Positions 1 through 10,985 of a stretch of DNA of 64,000 bases are shown piece by piece. Positions within the stretch are counted from its first letter, which is position 1; the number at the start of each line of letters is the position of its first letter. Location of the stretch: assembly GCF_030272615.1 (NCBI RefSeq), contig NC_081409.1, positions 19,284,260 through 19,348,259 of the forward strand. Reading direction: 5' to 3'. The notes beneath the pieces are model-generated. The model saw only the letters and a program-made list of their open reading frames with translations. It made no database searches and had not been told where the DNA came from. The DNA comes from Cryptomeria japonica. Taxonomy: Eukaryota > Streptophyta > Pinopsida > Cupressales > Cupressaceae. The translations under genes were made by a program, and so were the position numbers.

Positions 1-502
1 GCTAAAGAGAATATTAATTGTTCAAAATGCATAACCTAACCAGAAATCAAACAATATGATTCATGAATGAAAATATTTATTGCTTTTTTTCTGTTTTGAA
101 TAAATGCAGAAAAAAGTTTACATGTAAAGAGTACAGTCAACAGACTGAATGCAGTTGCGTTCACACTCACATCCCATTCTACTTACAGAAATCTAAAATA
201 TAAAAACAAAATGTAGAAGGCATAAAACTTGTGAAAGTCTCTGAAAGATCTAACTAAACAAAAAAACAATTCATTTCCAATCCAACCAATCTATGTGCAT
301 CAAAAGTTTTTGAAATTGCTTGGCATCTGAAACTAAAATTTAGAAGATCCGACAAACAAACTACAATCCAGCAGTTTCTAAGCAGAAAAACTATAAATTT
401 TCTGAACAGATAAAATCAAATCATAAAGCAAAGTATGATGCGCCCTCAGAGCATGCCTGTCCATTTGGAAACAAGGCTTTACGATTCTAATTCCATACTG
501 AG
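1..502 (-). other. 3' UTR and downstream flank of the GRF gene
   Basis: AT-rich sequence just beyond the GRF stop codon (503-505). On the minus strand there is an AATAAA hexamer at 76-81 (TTTATT on the plus strand), about 420 bases after the stop, which is a plausible poly(A) signal. No other gene is visible here. The transcript end cannot be placed from sequence alone. Confidence 0.4.
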
Positions 503-3500
503 CTACATTCCTCCAAGATTCTGTTGCAGAGACATCTCATGTTTGGCAGCTGCTGCTGCTGCAACTGCTCGAGGGCTGCTCCCGCTGCTGCTATCAGACA
601 GAGAAGCCAAGGTTTTCTGCAAAACACCAGTTGGGGATGCCATTCTTGGGCTGCCACGAGGGCTCAGTTCCCATCGATCGCCCATCAAATTAAGCCCAGA
701 TGACTTTGACCCACCTCCAGGGGTTCCACCTGCATTAGTAGTACTAGACTGTAAAACTTCTGCAAGAGGTCCTCCCACTGGACTTTGCCATGTCACAGGG
801 ATCCAATTACTGGTCTGTCTGTGCCTGTCTTCATTCAGAAGGCCTAGCCCCATGCCTACGCCAAGACCCATTTGAGTTGGATCCAGTGGGTCTTCCTCAG
901 TTGATGATCTGGCAGCTGACATCGACAATTTGAGGGAGGACAGGGACATTTTTCCCCTGGGTGAAGTGGGGAAATCAGATATGGTCATGGGAAGGGATAT
1001 GGAAAGCTGTGTGCTGTTTGAGGATCTTTCTTCCATATCAGACCAAGAAATAGTTGTTGGGTCTCTGGTTGTACGTGGCCAGTCATCAAAGAAGTGTCTC
1101 AGGGGTTGTCCCTCTGAGGACTGGTCATTCCCAAAGCCAGTGCTTAAAAAGGAATGATGGTGTTGTTGATGCTGCTGTCGCTGCTGCTCTTGTAATTGCA
1201 AGTTCATCTGATTGGTGTCAGGCATAAGGCAAAAGTCTTGGCCAAGTATTGTACGCAGTTGTGGAGAAGAGTATTGCAACATGGAGTTGTTAAGTTTGGG
1301 GTCTGTGTTCACTGATGAAAGCATAGCCAGACTGCTCATGGCATGGTGAGAATCCTGACCCAGGCCTTTTCCTTCTGAAAAGAGCATCTGTTCATCCACA
1401 TCTCCTTTCATCCAGTTCATGTATCTACAGGAAACCAGGCAAACTTCTTGTTATCATTACAGTGTTTTAATTATTGGGCATCCTAAGCCTAGCAAGAGGT
1501 TACACACTACACAGACCAATAGCCAAACAAGCTTTATGTAAATAGGGATGAGAGCATGCAAAGCCATTTCAAAGATCTGCAAAACTCATTTGTCATGTGG
1601 TTCAGTAACATCTTTATTGAATCTCTGACCACTTACAACTAGGATTTGGACGGGGTGTATTCATACTCATAGCCGAGGTAGTGGAGTTCTTTAGCCCTAG
1701 GATGTCTGGTGTTCTGGTACCTATTAGTGATGAATCAATATATTCACAGTTTTAACTTGAACAATTCCATGCTGTTGAAAACTTAAAACATTTTTTGAGA
1801 ACATATTTAGTAATGTATGGAGAAATATGTATCCTGGTACCTAGCAGCCTGGATTGTATAAAAGACAGAAGGGATTGTATCAAACACAGAAGACAAACTT
1901 AATTGTCCTTGCATAAGTGGTCAAACTGTAAGAAGTTGAGAAAACTACTAGTTGGCCTCTTCTCATGTTACCACCAGCAGTAACTTTCTGTGCAGCAGTT
2001 AGCTGCATTTCAATATTCCATCCAAACGCATGTGACTGAGTAGTAATGGTAAATGGAGTGAACATAGTACTATGATGGGGTTCATGACCCTCACCTATGT
2101 CCCATGGTTAAGGTACCCTAAATTATGAACATCTACGCCGTACACTGTAAGCTTGTCTGTGAAAGAGAAACCGGGCAGCACAGAATTTGACAGTGGTCTC
2201 AATATGCAGGTGCCTACATTTATTTGTATCATATGCAGGCATAACCAGCTGGATTCGCTGAAAGCCTTCATATTACTTGGCTTTGCATTAAAAGGGTTTT
2301 CCAGTACGGAATAACTTTAATGACTTAGATGCCTTGTGCATTCAAACATGGAGCGCGATAAGGCACAGAAGGTACAGTCAGTGTTTTCAATCCCCACTCT
2401 AAATGAAAGCAGACAACCATTTATGGTGCAAACGAACAAAAAAATCAATTAATACCTGTAGTCCTTGTTGGACATTGCGGATGCACCACCACCACCAACA
2501 GAAATCATGTGCAACGGGGGCTTGTTAAGCCGGCTGCTAGAAACACCACCACCACCACCAGTAATGGGCATTCCTCCTCCACTTCCATTGAAAGCCCTCA
2601 TTCCCATGGTAGAATTTGCAGTATGACTGTTAATCGAGAATGGGGGATGCAGACTGGTAAAACTTGTACTACCAGTGCTTCTGCGACCAGATGCCAGGCT
2701 TATGGAGGAACCTAGAGCAGAAGAGGAATCGTGCCCTCCCAGAGTAGCAGTATAATTGCTACTAGTTTTACTGTTACTACTACTATTACTGGTACCAATC
2801 TGACCTTCCACGAGCTTTCTTGAACGGGGCCGGCCTCTGTGCATGTGCCGCTCACAATATTTCTGGTCCGGAGCAACATCTCTGGAACAACGCCATTTCT
2901 TTCCATCTGTCCTGCGGCATCTCCCAGGCTCCGGATCCGTATTGTTTGCAAATCTCAAATTGAAAGAGCTCCACCCCACTGGTCACAACATAAAAAACAC
3001 AATATTATCAATTAAACCATTACCAACAATAGCCGGGGCACCCATTATGTTGCACAGAATATGAATCATACGGCATAAAATGAATGGCACTTAAAATTTC
3101 TGTGAAATTAAAGGGCATATTGCATATCGGCCTAACAATGGCATCCAAAGTTGCACCCAAAATTTATGTGCATTGCACAGAGGATAAATTACAGGGTATA
3201 TTGCATATCGGCCTAACAATGGCATCCAAAGTTTGTGTAAAACAGATCAACAGAGATCATATTCCAGTCCAACATTGTACAGATTATGATTCACATCTGA
3301 TCCAACAATTCACACAATGAATCATAAGCAATGGGCTAATGATTTATCCGGATATTGCTCATTGGCCTGGAATTCAAAGCTGCTGTTATTAGTGCAGAAC
3401 AAATGAAGAGTACTCAAAATGTATGTATTGAATTAAAATGACAAAATAGCATCTGAAAGTTAGATGAAGAGTACAAGAAAAATCTTACAGGTGGGATAAC

Positions 3501-3750
3501 GGGGAGCAGAGAGAGCTGATAAACCATTCAATTCAGTGAGGCTCTTCCGAATGGGCAAAAGCAGGTCAGAGGGCACTGGTATACCAGCAGCCATGTACTT
3601 GAAAATCAAAGCCTGGTGTTCAAGCTCCTGCCACTGAGATGATGTGAAGAAAAGCCTTGATCCCTGTCCGGCATAACTGCCCATCCCCATTCCAAAGTTA
3701 TTCATGCTTTCTCCTCTCGCCATAGACAATGGCAATCCTGCTCTAAACAT
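503..3750 (-). CDS. GRF: Growth-regulating factor (GRF) transcription factor, three coding exons
   Basis: Plant transcription factor acting in the nucleus with GIF co-activators to promote cell proliferation in growing organs. Coding exons are 3489-3750, 2456-2978 and 503-1424, with GT-AG introns of 510 and 1031 bases. They join in frame (1707 nt, 568 aa). A QLQ domain, which binds GIF partners, covers about residues 34-69. A WRC domain covers about 102-145, with zinc ligands C108, C118, C129 and H132 and a basic nuclear-localisation stretch. The C-terminal part has the family's FFD (about 373), TQL (about 400) and GGPL (about 479) motifs, plus a Gln/His-rich run. The ATG at 3748-3750 is the first Met after an in-frame upstream TGA. 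A CTGCAG just upstream could be the acceptor of a 5' UTR intron, so a further exon is possible. The exon joins are inferred. Confidence 0.93.
2806..2827 (-). promoter_or_regulatory. miR396 target site in the WRC-coding exon
   Basis: The minus strand reads TTCAAGAAAGC, then TCGTGGAA, across the codons for RSRKLVE at the end of the WRC domain. This is the conserved position and sequence of the miR396 site in plant GRF mRNAs, where pairing lowers GRF transcript level. The site is seen in the sequence; its regulation is inferred from the family. Confidence 0.85.
3113..3233. repeat. Direct repeat in GRF intron 1
   Basis: A ~40-base unit, containing GCATATCGGCCTAACAATGG, is present at 3113-3152 and again at 3194-3233, 81 bases apart and nearly identical. 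It lies wholly in the first intron and does not touch the splice sites. Confidence 0.8.
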
Positions 3751-5540
3751 ATTCTTCTTAGAATCTCTTCATTGGCTGCAGTATATGTTACCTAGTTCAA
3801 TCCACACAAAACCAAATATGAATTCCTAGATATACACCGCCTTCAATGAGGTGTACTTGTTTTTGTCACTTTAATTATGATAGACTCAAAAGTTAAAAAC
3901 AATCCACCATTACAAAAATTCCACAAAACATTCAAACATTCGTTCCAAAACATTCAAACATTTATCATCAATCAAACACCAAAGTACAGGCAAAATGCCT
4001 ATACCCATCCATCTATCTTAAGAGTAAAGCATGTTTGCACATAAACACCACAGTACATCCAAATGTTTGCATTCCTATCGTTTTTTAAGTATATATACAG
4101 ACAACACCATAGTGGAGACAAAATATATGTGAAACAACAATGGTAAATAGGTTTGTGTGTTGAATAAGTGTTGCTTAAATCCACTTTTTTAATGCAAAAG
4201 GTGCACTGGGTCGACTAAAAACCAAAATTTTAGAATTCATAAGGAAAAGAAAGATGACACCCATCCAACAATCAGTGCATGTACAACATATGAATGTGAC
4301 GTTACACACATATATATTCATGGTCTACGCCCATATTATATACACAATATATAGGGTAATCAAGTTGTTGGTTCGTATAATAATTTTTTTTTGGATTGAA
4401 TTGTATTGAGTTTGAGGTTTTTTTTTTTTTTTTAAATTGATCTAGTATATCATATTTTATGAAAATCAGAAGAATATGATAGAAAATTGTCAATTGGGAT
4501 TCGATTTGTAGGCCTACATAAATGGTAATCTTGACTTTCAATAAACAAAACTTAGCTTTGGTGACTCAATCATGTTGTTGTTGGTGCAAGTTTATTGATA
4601 TATAGCATGTATTTAAGCAATGTTCCTAAAAGAAGTGTTCTACAAATGGTTTTGAGTGGGGAAGGTTCAATGGTTTGGGATACTATTAAGAAAGAAGCTA
4701 CAATTGTTAAGAATGGACTCTTCTAAATTATTTATGCTGATCTACAATGACATCAAAATGTCTGTAAACAAAAATTCAATTTTGAAACAATTTGGCATGT
4801 AAATGACGGGTAAATGCATGAAATATGTCATCTTTTGGTTTTTGTGGAGGTGTTATTTTATTACTATAAATAAAACAGAACCCTCGCCACTTGTTGGACA
4901 ACTATATGAAACTGTCACATTTGAATGATATTGGAAGTGTACCATAATATTTAAGGGAACAATCAATAAAATCAAGTAGCGTTGAGAGGTTAGTGGAGGA
5001 GTGGGTTTGGTATTGTGAATATCTGATGATTCTAAATTCCAGTCTCATGATGTCATCTTAGATAATGTTGATGCATACTTAAGCAATTCTATTATTATGT
5101 ATATTTTTGAAACTCTTGTATACTAATAATATCGTTGCAATCGTCAATCCCTTCTATTATAAGACATCTCTCGACATAATTTACCTATATTTTTTAAATA
5201 TAGATATACTAGTAACTAATGGTAGTAAATCTCATTGTTGAAATGATTCTTGAGAAATCCATCCATCAATTATATCTTCCTTTCCTCTTCTTTATCCCTT
5301 GAGTGAAATCTTTTGAGAAGTAGGATGGTCAATAGTGGCTAACTTTAAGACTTTCTTTTATTAAGGGAATCCATGAATATATTACTAGGGGGCTCCAAGT
5401 AGTTGGCCTAGGGGTGGTTCACGTAAAGCCTAAGTAATTTTCATCTATTCTAAAGGATCAACCTTATTGTTCTCAGAGGGAGATGATGTTTTTACCTAGG
5501 GTTATGATTTCTAAAGGGGCTTATTTGATGGCTCTTAGAA
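3751..5540. other. GRF upstream region, no gene seen
   Basis: AT-rich non-coding sequence that should hold the GRF promoter and 5' UTR. It contains homopolymer runs (for example 4418-4434, T-rich) and no ORF with recognisable content. No TATA box or start site could be chosen with confidence. Confidence 0.4.
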
Positions 5541-5544
5541 ATCA

Positions 5545-5830
5545 ATTTCTAGAGAATTAAAAAAATGGGATTAGAGATTTTCCTTGGTGGACTAAAATAT
5601 GGAATAAATTCTATTAACAGAATATAATTTTTTTATTTGGCTACTTTGTCAAATTGAATGTCTTACTTGGAATATTATAAAAAATAGAAGAGTGGCCCTT
5701 CAAAATATGTTTTTTGTGTGGCTATAATGAAGAAAATATAGCCCATATTTTCTTTTAATGTCCCTTTTCTTTGAGAATTTAGAGAAATTAGTGGCAATAC
5801 TAGAATTGCCTATTATTCATGTTTCCTCCT
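5545..5830 (+). pseudogene. Degenerate LINE remnant (zf-RVT region)
   Basis: Plus-strand translation around 5690-5780 gives CFLCGYNEEN, then HIFF, a stop, then CPFSLRI. This is the Cys-x2-Cys ... His ... Cys pattern of the zinc-binding domain found C-terminal to the reverse transcriptase in plant LINEs, followed by a W-rich tail. Several in-frame stops and no intact RT upstream show a dead fragment. Its limits are approximate. Confidence 0.5.
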
Positions 5831-5932
5831 TAATTGAACTTTGGACAAGTTTAGGTCGTCCTCTTATATTGTCCTATATTCATTATGGTTGCCTAGGATA
5901 TTGGTCCTATCATTATCCTTAGGAAAATTTGG

Positions 5933-7133
5933 TTAGACTTGAACCATTGAATCTTTTAGGGCCACTTGCATCTTATTGAACAAATTTGGATAAAGATTTT
6001 GGAAGTGCTTAAAAAAATGATTGATGCTAAATATTCTTTTGAGAGGCTCATTATTCTTTTTACTTTCTTCATTCATAGAGTTTATATTGCAAGTTTGGTC
6101 AGAATGAGTTGTTGATGTGTTACAGTCATTGATGTCAACATTGGACCTAACCACAAAGCTTCAAACTTTCCACGCTTACCTTTGTCTTAATCTCTTGCAT
6201 TTTGCATCAGAACCAAATCATTGATGTTAAAATTTATGTCAAAGGCCTTCTTGTCAAACAAATACTTATTTTGTTGTTGCAATTTCATGTTCCTTTTATG
6301 AGCATCATTTATGATCTCATCCAAGTCTGCATGTTGTTCCATTCTTTCATCTATTGGCTCTCGTACATCCCAATCATTCTCACGGATAAAATTGTATACT
6401 AGCAATAAGTTATTCATAGGTAGTCTAGCTTGGGTTCCATATACCAGTTTGAATGGTGATTTACCTATTGCCTTTTTTATGGTTATCATGTCAACCCACA
6501 AGGTCATTTTTTATTTTGAATCCCATGCCTCCTAATTTTTCTCAAGTCATTTTGATAATCTTTAGAATGCTCTTGTTACTTGCTTCAGCCTATCCATTGC
6601 CTTGTGGATGATATGTTGATGAATATGATATACTTATGCCATTAGATTTGCAAAACTCGGTGAACTCTTTTGACCCGAAACACATAGAATTGTCCATTAT
6701 TAACATTACTGGTACTCCAAGCCTAGTGATGATATGGCTTATCAGAAAGTCAATAACCACTTTACTGGTTGTTTGCCTAGTGGGGATAGCTTCTACCCAT
6801 TTTGTAAAATAATCAGTGAGAACCAGGATCCACTTATGCCCACCACTAGACATCGCATCCATCTCTCCAATAAAGTCAATACCCCATTGATGAAAAGGGG
6901 CTTCAACTTACATAGGTCTAAGAGGTAATGCACCTGAGTACTTCAACTTACCTAAGAACTTCTAACATTTCTCACATTTTCTGACATAAGCATGAGTATT
7001 GCCAAACAAGGTGGGCCAATAGTATCCTTCTCTGAGAATCTTATGGGTAGTGATTTTTTCTGTAAAATGACCACCACATACTCTTGAATGCATGTCTTTT
7101 AGTACAACCCTAGCCTGGTGCTTATAAAGGCAA
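5933..7133 (-). pseudogene. Ty3/gypsy integrase (Tat-like element, 3' part of pol)
   Basis: Read right to left, this gives an integrase that would insert element cDNA into the genome. A zinc-binding H-H-C-C part is visible near 7110-6950 (HSRVCGGHF ... KILREGYYWPTL ... CEKC). The catalytic core at 6862-6590 includes WILVLTDYFTKWVEAIP and YHPQGNG. The C-terminal part at 6507-6187 contains a KSPFKLVYGT motif, and a further 73-codon frame runs to 5933. The pieces are separated by stops and shifts, including a stop after the last Cys of the zinc finger. Dead copy. Confidence 0.75.
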
Positions 7134-7215
7134 AGTAGTAGTGTTGGTAAAATGGTGTCTCAACCTTGCATCTACATGAGGTTAGTATTTATAGTAAGTT
7201 TTCTTTTGAGCATGA

Positions 7216-8011
7216 TGTTAGGATTCCCACAGATACTGAGAGGGAGGGGGTGAATCAGTATCTAACCGGTGAATTGAATTTCTTAACTTAAAACGTGTAG
7301 AACATATTATAACAGTATACCGGTATGCAAGAAATAATGCAATAAACAGAATTAAAAGCATCCACATGAAAAGCACACCATGACACAAGGATTTAATGAG
7401 GAAACCCGGTGTGAGAAAAACCTCGGTGAGATTTGTGACCCACAATATTCACTTACTGGCCAATAAGAGAATATTACTTACAAGAGGGGCCTGCACATGC
7501 AGGAAGGCCAACTGCCTAGAGCTCACTGCTCAATGAGAAGTCTCACTGACTTACAATGTGGATTATACAAATCCAATATCTTGTACTACTTTACAATAGC
7601 ATCTATAATGCCAGATCCAGTACCGGTTTCTGCTCTGTTCTTTACATAAAACCTTTACCCTATATTTTGCATAATAGGTCTGCCTAATATCTTTTTCTTG
7701 TCGCTTACAAAATGTCTACAATGATCTCTCTTATATATGTTATTTTACAACTTGCCAAGTCAGCTTACAAAGTTTTTACAATAATAAACAAAATATAATA
7801 TATCAAAAATCCCATCGGCCTTTGTGTAGGTATGCTTCCTTTCTCTGTGGTGTCGGTGGTCTGAGTGTCGGTGTAGAGTGTGATCTGTTGATGTCGGTGA
7901 ACTATCTTGCCGGTGTAATGCCTTGCCAATGCCATAGGATTGTAGGGTTGCCATCAATGACAAAACCTTCAATGACCTACAATGTCTCATTGGAGTGTGC
8001 ATATGCCAACA
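7216..8011 (-). mobile_element. Solo copia-type LTR (796 bp)
   Basis: On the minus strand it starts TGTTGGCATATG and ends CCTAACA. Flanks are CATGA (7211-7215) and CATGG (8012-8016), a 5-bp TSD with one change. A G-rich hairpin sits just inside its end (7231-7263), as in the copia 3' LTR at 42938. It is inserted in the solo LTR 7139-8833. Confidence 0.7.
7231..7263 (-). repeat. Hairpin near the LTR 3' end (copy 1)
   Basis: AGATACTGA (7231-7239) and TCAGTATCT (7255-7263) form a perfect 9-bp stem around a loop with the G-run GGGAGGGGG (C-run in the sense strand). It lies 15 bases inside the LTR 3' terminus. Compare 40040-40070 and 42961-42989. Confidence 0.75.
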
Positions 8012-8833
8012 CATGGAATGGTACAAAATTGTCCCCAAATCTTTGGATTGGCTAGATAAACATGCCGGTAAATTTTCGTCGCAAGATCATAGCTAGTTTT
8101 CAAGATATTAAAGTTTTCATTTTCTAGGGTGCGATGAAAAGTTTAAAATTAATTTTGAGTAATTTAGACCCTCTTAAATTCCCTAAAAAGTGGGCATAAC
8201 CTATGTACTATGTTACGAGGTGATAGAGAACTTCACGAGCTTTCTGGCACATCAAACGGCTCGTCAATCAGACACACGGTTCACAAGTTATGGTCTCCTA
8301 AAATAAGAAATATAAATTACATCAAACACATAAATGAGTTATAAAAGGGGGGAATACATGTTGATGTGTGTTTTGACACATCATAGGGCATCTATAATGG
8401 AGATAAGGTCAACTCTACTTTATTGGGTGGTTTTATTATCCCATGGTTTTGTAATACCATTTGATGGTTTCTTGTATTGTATCTCCTATATATGAGGTGC
8501 ATGAGATAGAGGTTATGTGTAAGAGTATTATGGATATTGAGTTATCTCTAAGTCTTTGATTAGTGGTATTCCTATGAAGAGCTTCCTCTGCAAGTATATT
8601 GTAATCTGTTATTGATTGCTGAATAATATATTGAGCCACTTTTAGAGCATGGGGTTTTTCTCCCGGAATGGTTTTCCCCACATAAATCATTGAGTTGTTG
8701 TGTTGTGGTATGCATGATATTGTGTTCATTTCTATTAATTTTCTATAATTATAGTAACAATCCATAAAAAAATTGCATTACCCTCCTCTCAAGATTAGTG
8801 TAGGAAGTTGTTCTGCTACTTAACTTCCTTACA

Positions 8834-9048
8834 AGTAGAACACCATCCCTATCCCTAAAGTACAAATCTCCATTGATGAAGACGTACTTCTAAGCTTGAA
8901 GCTTTAAAGTTATTTTTTTAATTATCTGTTAAATCCTCTAGGCATCTCATATGTTTCAAAAAATATTGTATGTTCATATACCATGGAGTGTTCCACAGGC
9001 TGCAAACATTTTCTTCTAAGTTAGAGTATTTATCTATGAAGCTTCTAA
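8834..9048 (-). pseudogene. RNase H-integrase linker of the Tat-like element
   Basis: The minus strand gives SLWNTPWYMNIQYFLKHM, then after a 1-nt shift KYVFINGDLYFRDRDGVLL. These match the linker between RNase H and the integrase zinc finger in this class of plant gypsy polyproteins. The fragment joins the RNase H part (20030 onward) to the integrase part (7133 leftward) once the two insertions are taken out. Confidence 0.65.
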
Positions 9049-10272
9049 GTTTTTGAAGAAGACACCGGTGAGGAGGGACCTCAAAGATGTCATGCCCAAA
9101 ATTTAGGGCAAAACACAACCAACAAATTTTTATTTTTTTAAATTTTTTTTTAAAACACTAAAATTACATACAATCCATTGTTTAATTAGTCAAGATGTCT
9201 TAACAAGATGTTCCAAACGAATTATTAATTGATATTAAATACTAACATAATACTTACGATAATTCCTATTATCAAGTGGAACAATTAAAATTTATAGGGG
9301 TAATATTACATTCACTCAAAAGTCCCTATCATTACAGTTGCGTCTATTAGCACTTAATTAGATCCATCTCCACTAAATAGACATTAATAAATTTACTTGG
9401 TTCGACGTCAATATTTAATAATTATCAAGTTCCCATCATCCTGTTAATACACCTTTTCTTAATAATTTAATTTAGATTGGAACAATAAAAGAATTAATTT
9501 TATTATCTCATCAAATTGAGTCAATAGATTGATTTAATCAACCTCTCTAAAATAATTGATGAAGATATAATTAATCTCCAACAGAAAACCATTAATCGCT
9601 TTTAGGAACTAATTAAATTAGTCCTAGCACTTAGTTTGTGAAAGTCTATATTTTATTTTAACATAATTAAAATGTAGTTTATACTAAATCGACTAAAGGG
9701 TCGTTTAAACCCATAACGAAAATCGTTCTATAAGGTTTAATCTCTAAAACCTATATTAAGTTGGTCTGAAATTATTCCCTATAGTCAAATAACTACCAAC
9801 AGAATAAATTTCCTAAATGATTAACTCCAATAATAATATAATTTTAAAACAACTTTTTTTTTTGTTAAATATACCCACATGTTTATTTTGAAACATATGT
9901 TAAATATAAACACTTTAAAAATATTTATCCTAACATTATAGACAATTTATACAATCATGTTTTAAACTATGTAATTTACAATTACATTATAGACGATTTT
10001 ATACATTCATGTATTTAATCTATATATCTCCTTTTTATTCAAACACATATATATAGAAACATTATTTATTTTCTAAATATAAATGTTTCAACATCTTATC
10101 TAAAAATATATTAAGTAGATACTAAAACCCTTCTCTTTATTCTATAAACACGAAATGAAATCTTAAATCTAAGATCTACCCTATCCATTCGTACTTCCAA
10201 ACCCTAATAGAATAATATATAAATATTATTAAAATGACCTACATTTCAAAGGCTCTCTTTTCTTCATGCTTA

Positions 10273-10295
10273 CCCTAGCCCTACCCGGGCTAGGG
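10273..10295. repeat. Inverted repeat, 9-bp arms
   Basis: CCCTAGCCC and GGGCTAGGG are separated by five bases (TACCC). It lies just left of the GC-rich island inside the 4.68-kb unit. Confidence 0.8.
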
Positions 10296-10327
10296 TTTAC
10301 TATTTTTTTATCTTTGTTTTTTTTTGT

Positions 10328-10617
10328 GTGTTGGCAGGTGGGTGGTGGAACACGCAGGGCCGAGGGAAGGTATTAGCAATGCGTTTTAGGGGAGGCGAAG
10401 GTTATGGGGGAAGGGAAACCCCTTGCGGCTGCCACAGTAGCGGCCGTGCCGTTCGCTGTGGACCGCTCACAGTGGCGGGTTTCACCCCGCCCACTATGGA
10501 CGGCCCACAGTGAGCGGACGTCCGCTCACTGTGGTGCCGCAGGGAGGGATACTCCCTTGGCGGTGGGTGAGGGAGCCATGGCTTCCTCCACCACCGCCCT
10601 CCACTATTTCCTACGGG
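10328..10617. repeat. GC-rich island rich in inverted repeats
   Basis: A ~290-base GC-rich segment in an otherwise AT-rich unit. It holds several overlapping complementary words (CACAGTGAGCGG, CCGCTCACAGTGG, CGCTGTGGACCGC) and a perfect 30-bp palindrome. Short ORFs cross it on the plus strand but show no protein-like features. It may be a structured or regulatory part of the LTR-like unit. Confidence 0.6.
10505..10534. repeat. Perfect 30-bp palindrome
   Basis: The arm CCACAGTGAGCGGAC (10505-10519) is followed directly by its exact reverse complement (10520-10534) with no loop. The centre is GACGTC. Confidence 0.9.
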
Positions 10618-10674
10618 GATTGTTTGTATTAATATATATATTTTTACAAATTCTTTTTTATATGTATTTTTTTG

Positions 10675-10733
10675 TTACACACACACACACACATATAGCA
10701 TATATAGGCACTTTTGTAAATATTTTAATGTAG

Positions 10734-10812
<79 letters not shown>

Positions 10813-10985
10813 TGCATTTGAAAAATCAGGCAAATATTTACTTTGCAAGAACACTGATATATTTTGCATAAATAGGCACTTTTGTAAATATTTTAATGTA
10901 GTATTTACCTATATATATATATATATATATTAGTGCATTTGAAAACTCAGGCAAATATTTACTTTGCAAGAACATTGATATGTAT
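10675..10985. repeat. Tandem duplication carrying a (TA)n microsatellite
   Basis: A ~167-bp unit beginning GGCACTTTTGTAAATATTTT occurs at about 10706 and again at about 10873. Each has a (TA)n run followed by GTGCATTTGAAAA. The first run is long (10735-10810), the second short (10911-10930). A short (AC)n run precedes at 10678-10693. Confidence 0.85.

Larger units (their letters stand above)
7139..8833 (+). mobile_element. Solo LTR, copia-like, with a nested solo LTR
   Basis: The unit interrupts the integrase gene of the host element and is flanked by AGTAG (7134-7138 and 8834-8838). It ends in CA and starts TA, where TG is expected, a single G-to-A change. Near 8650-8690 it has a GGGTTTTTCTCCC ... 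GGTTTTCCCCACATAAATC block, a motif common near the 3' side of plant copia LTRs, which gives plus orientation. Without the nested LTR it is ~0.9 kb. There is no coding sequence, so a solo LTR left by LTR-LTR recombination is the simplest reading. Confidence 0.65.

Noticed and set aside
435-1157. Plus-strand ORFs at 435-875 and 930-1157
   Set aside because: They are shadows of the GRF third exon, whose motifs and splice sites define the minus-strand gene.
10675-10869. Reading frame of alternating Ile-Tyr residues
   Set aside because: It is only the translation of a (TA)n microsatellite; the same holds for the frames over 13960-14205.
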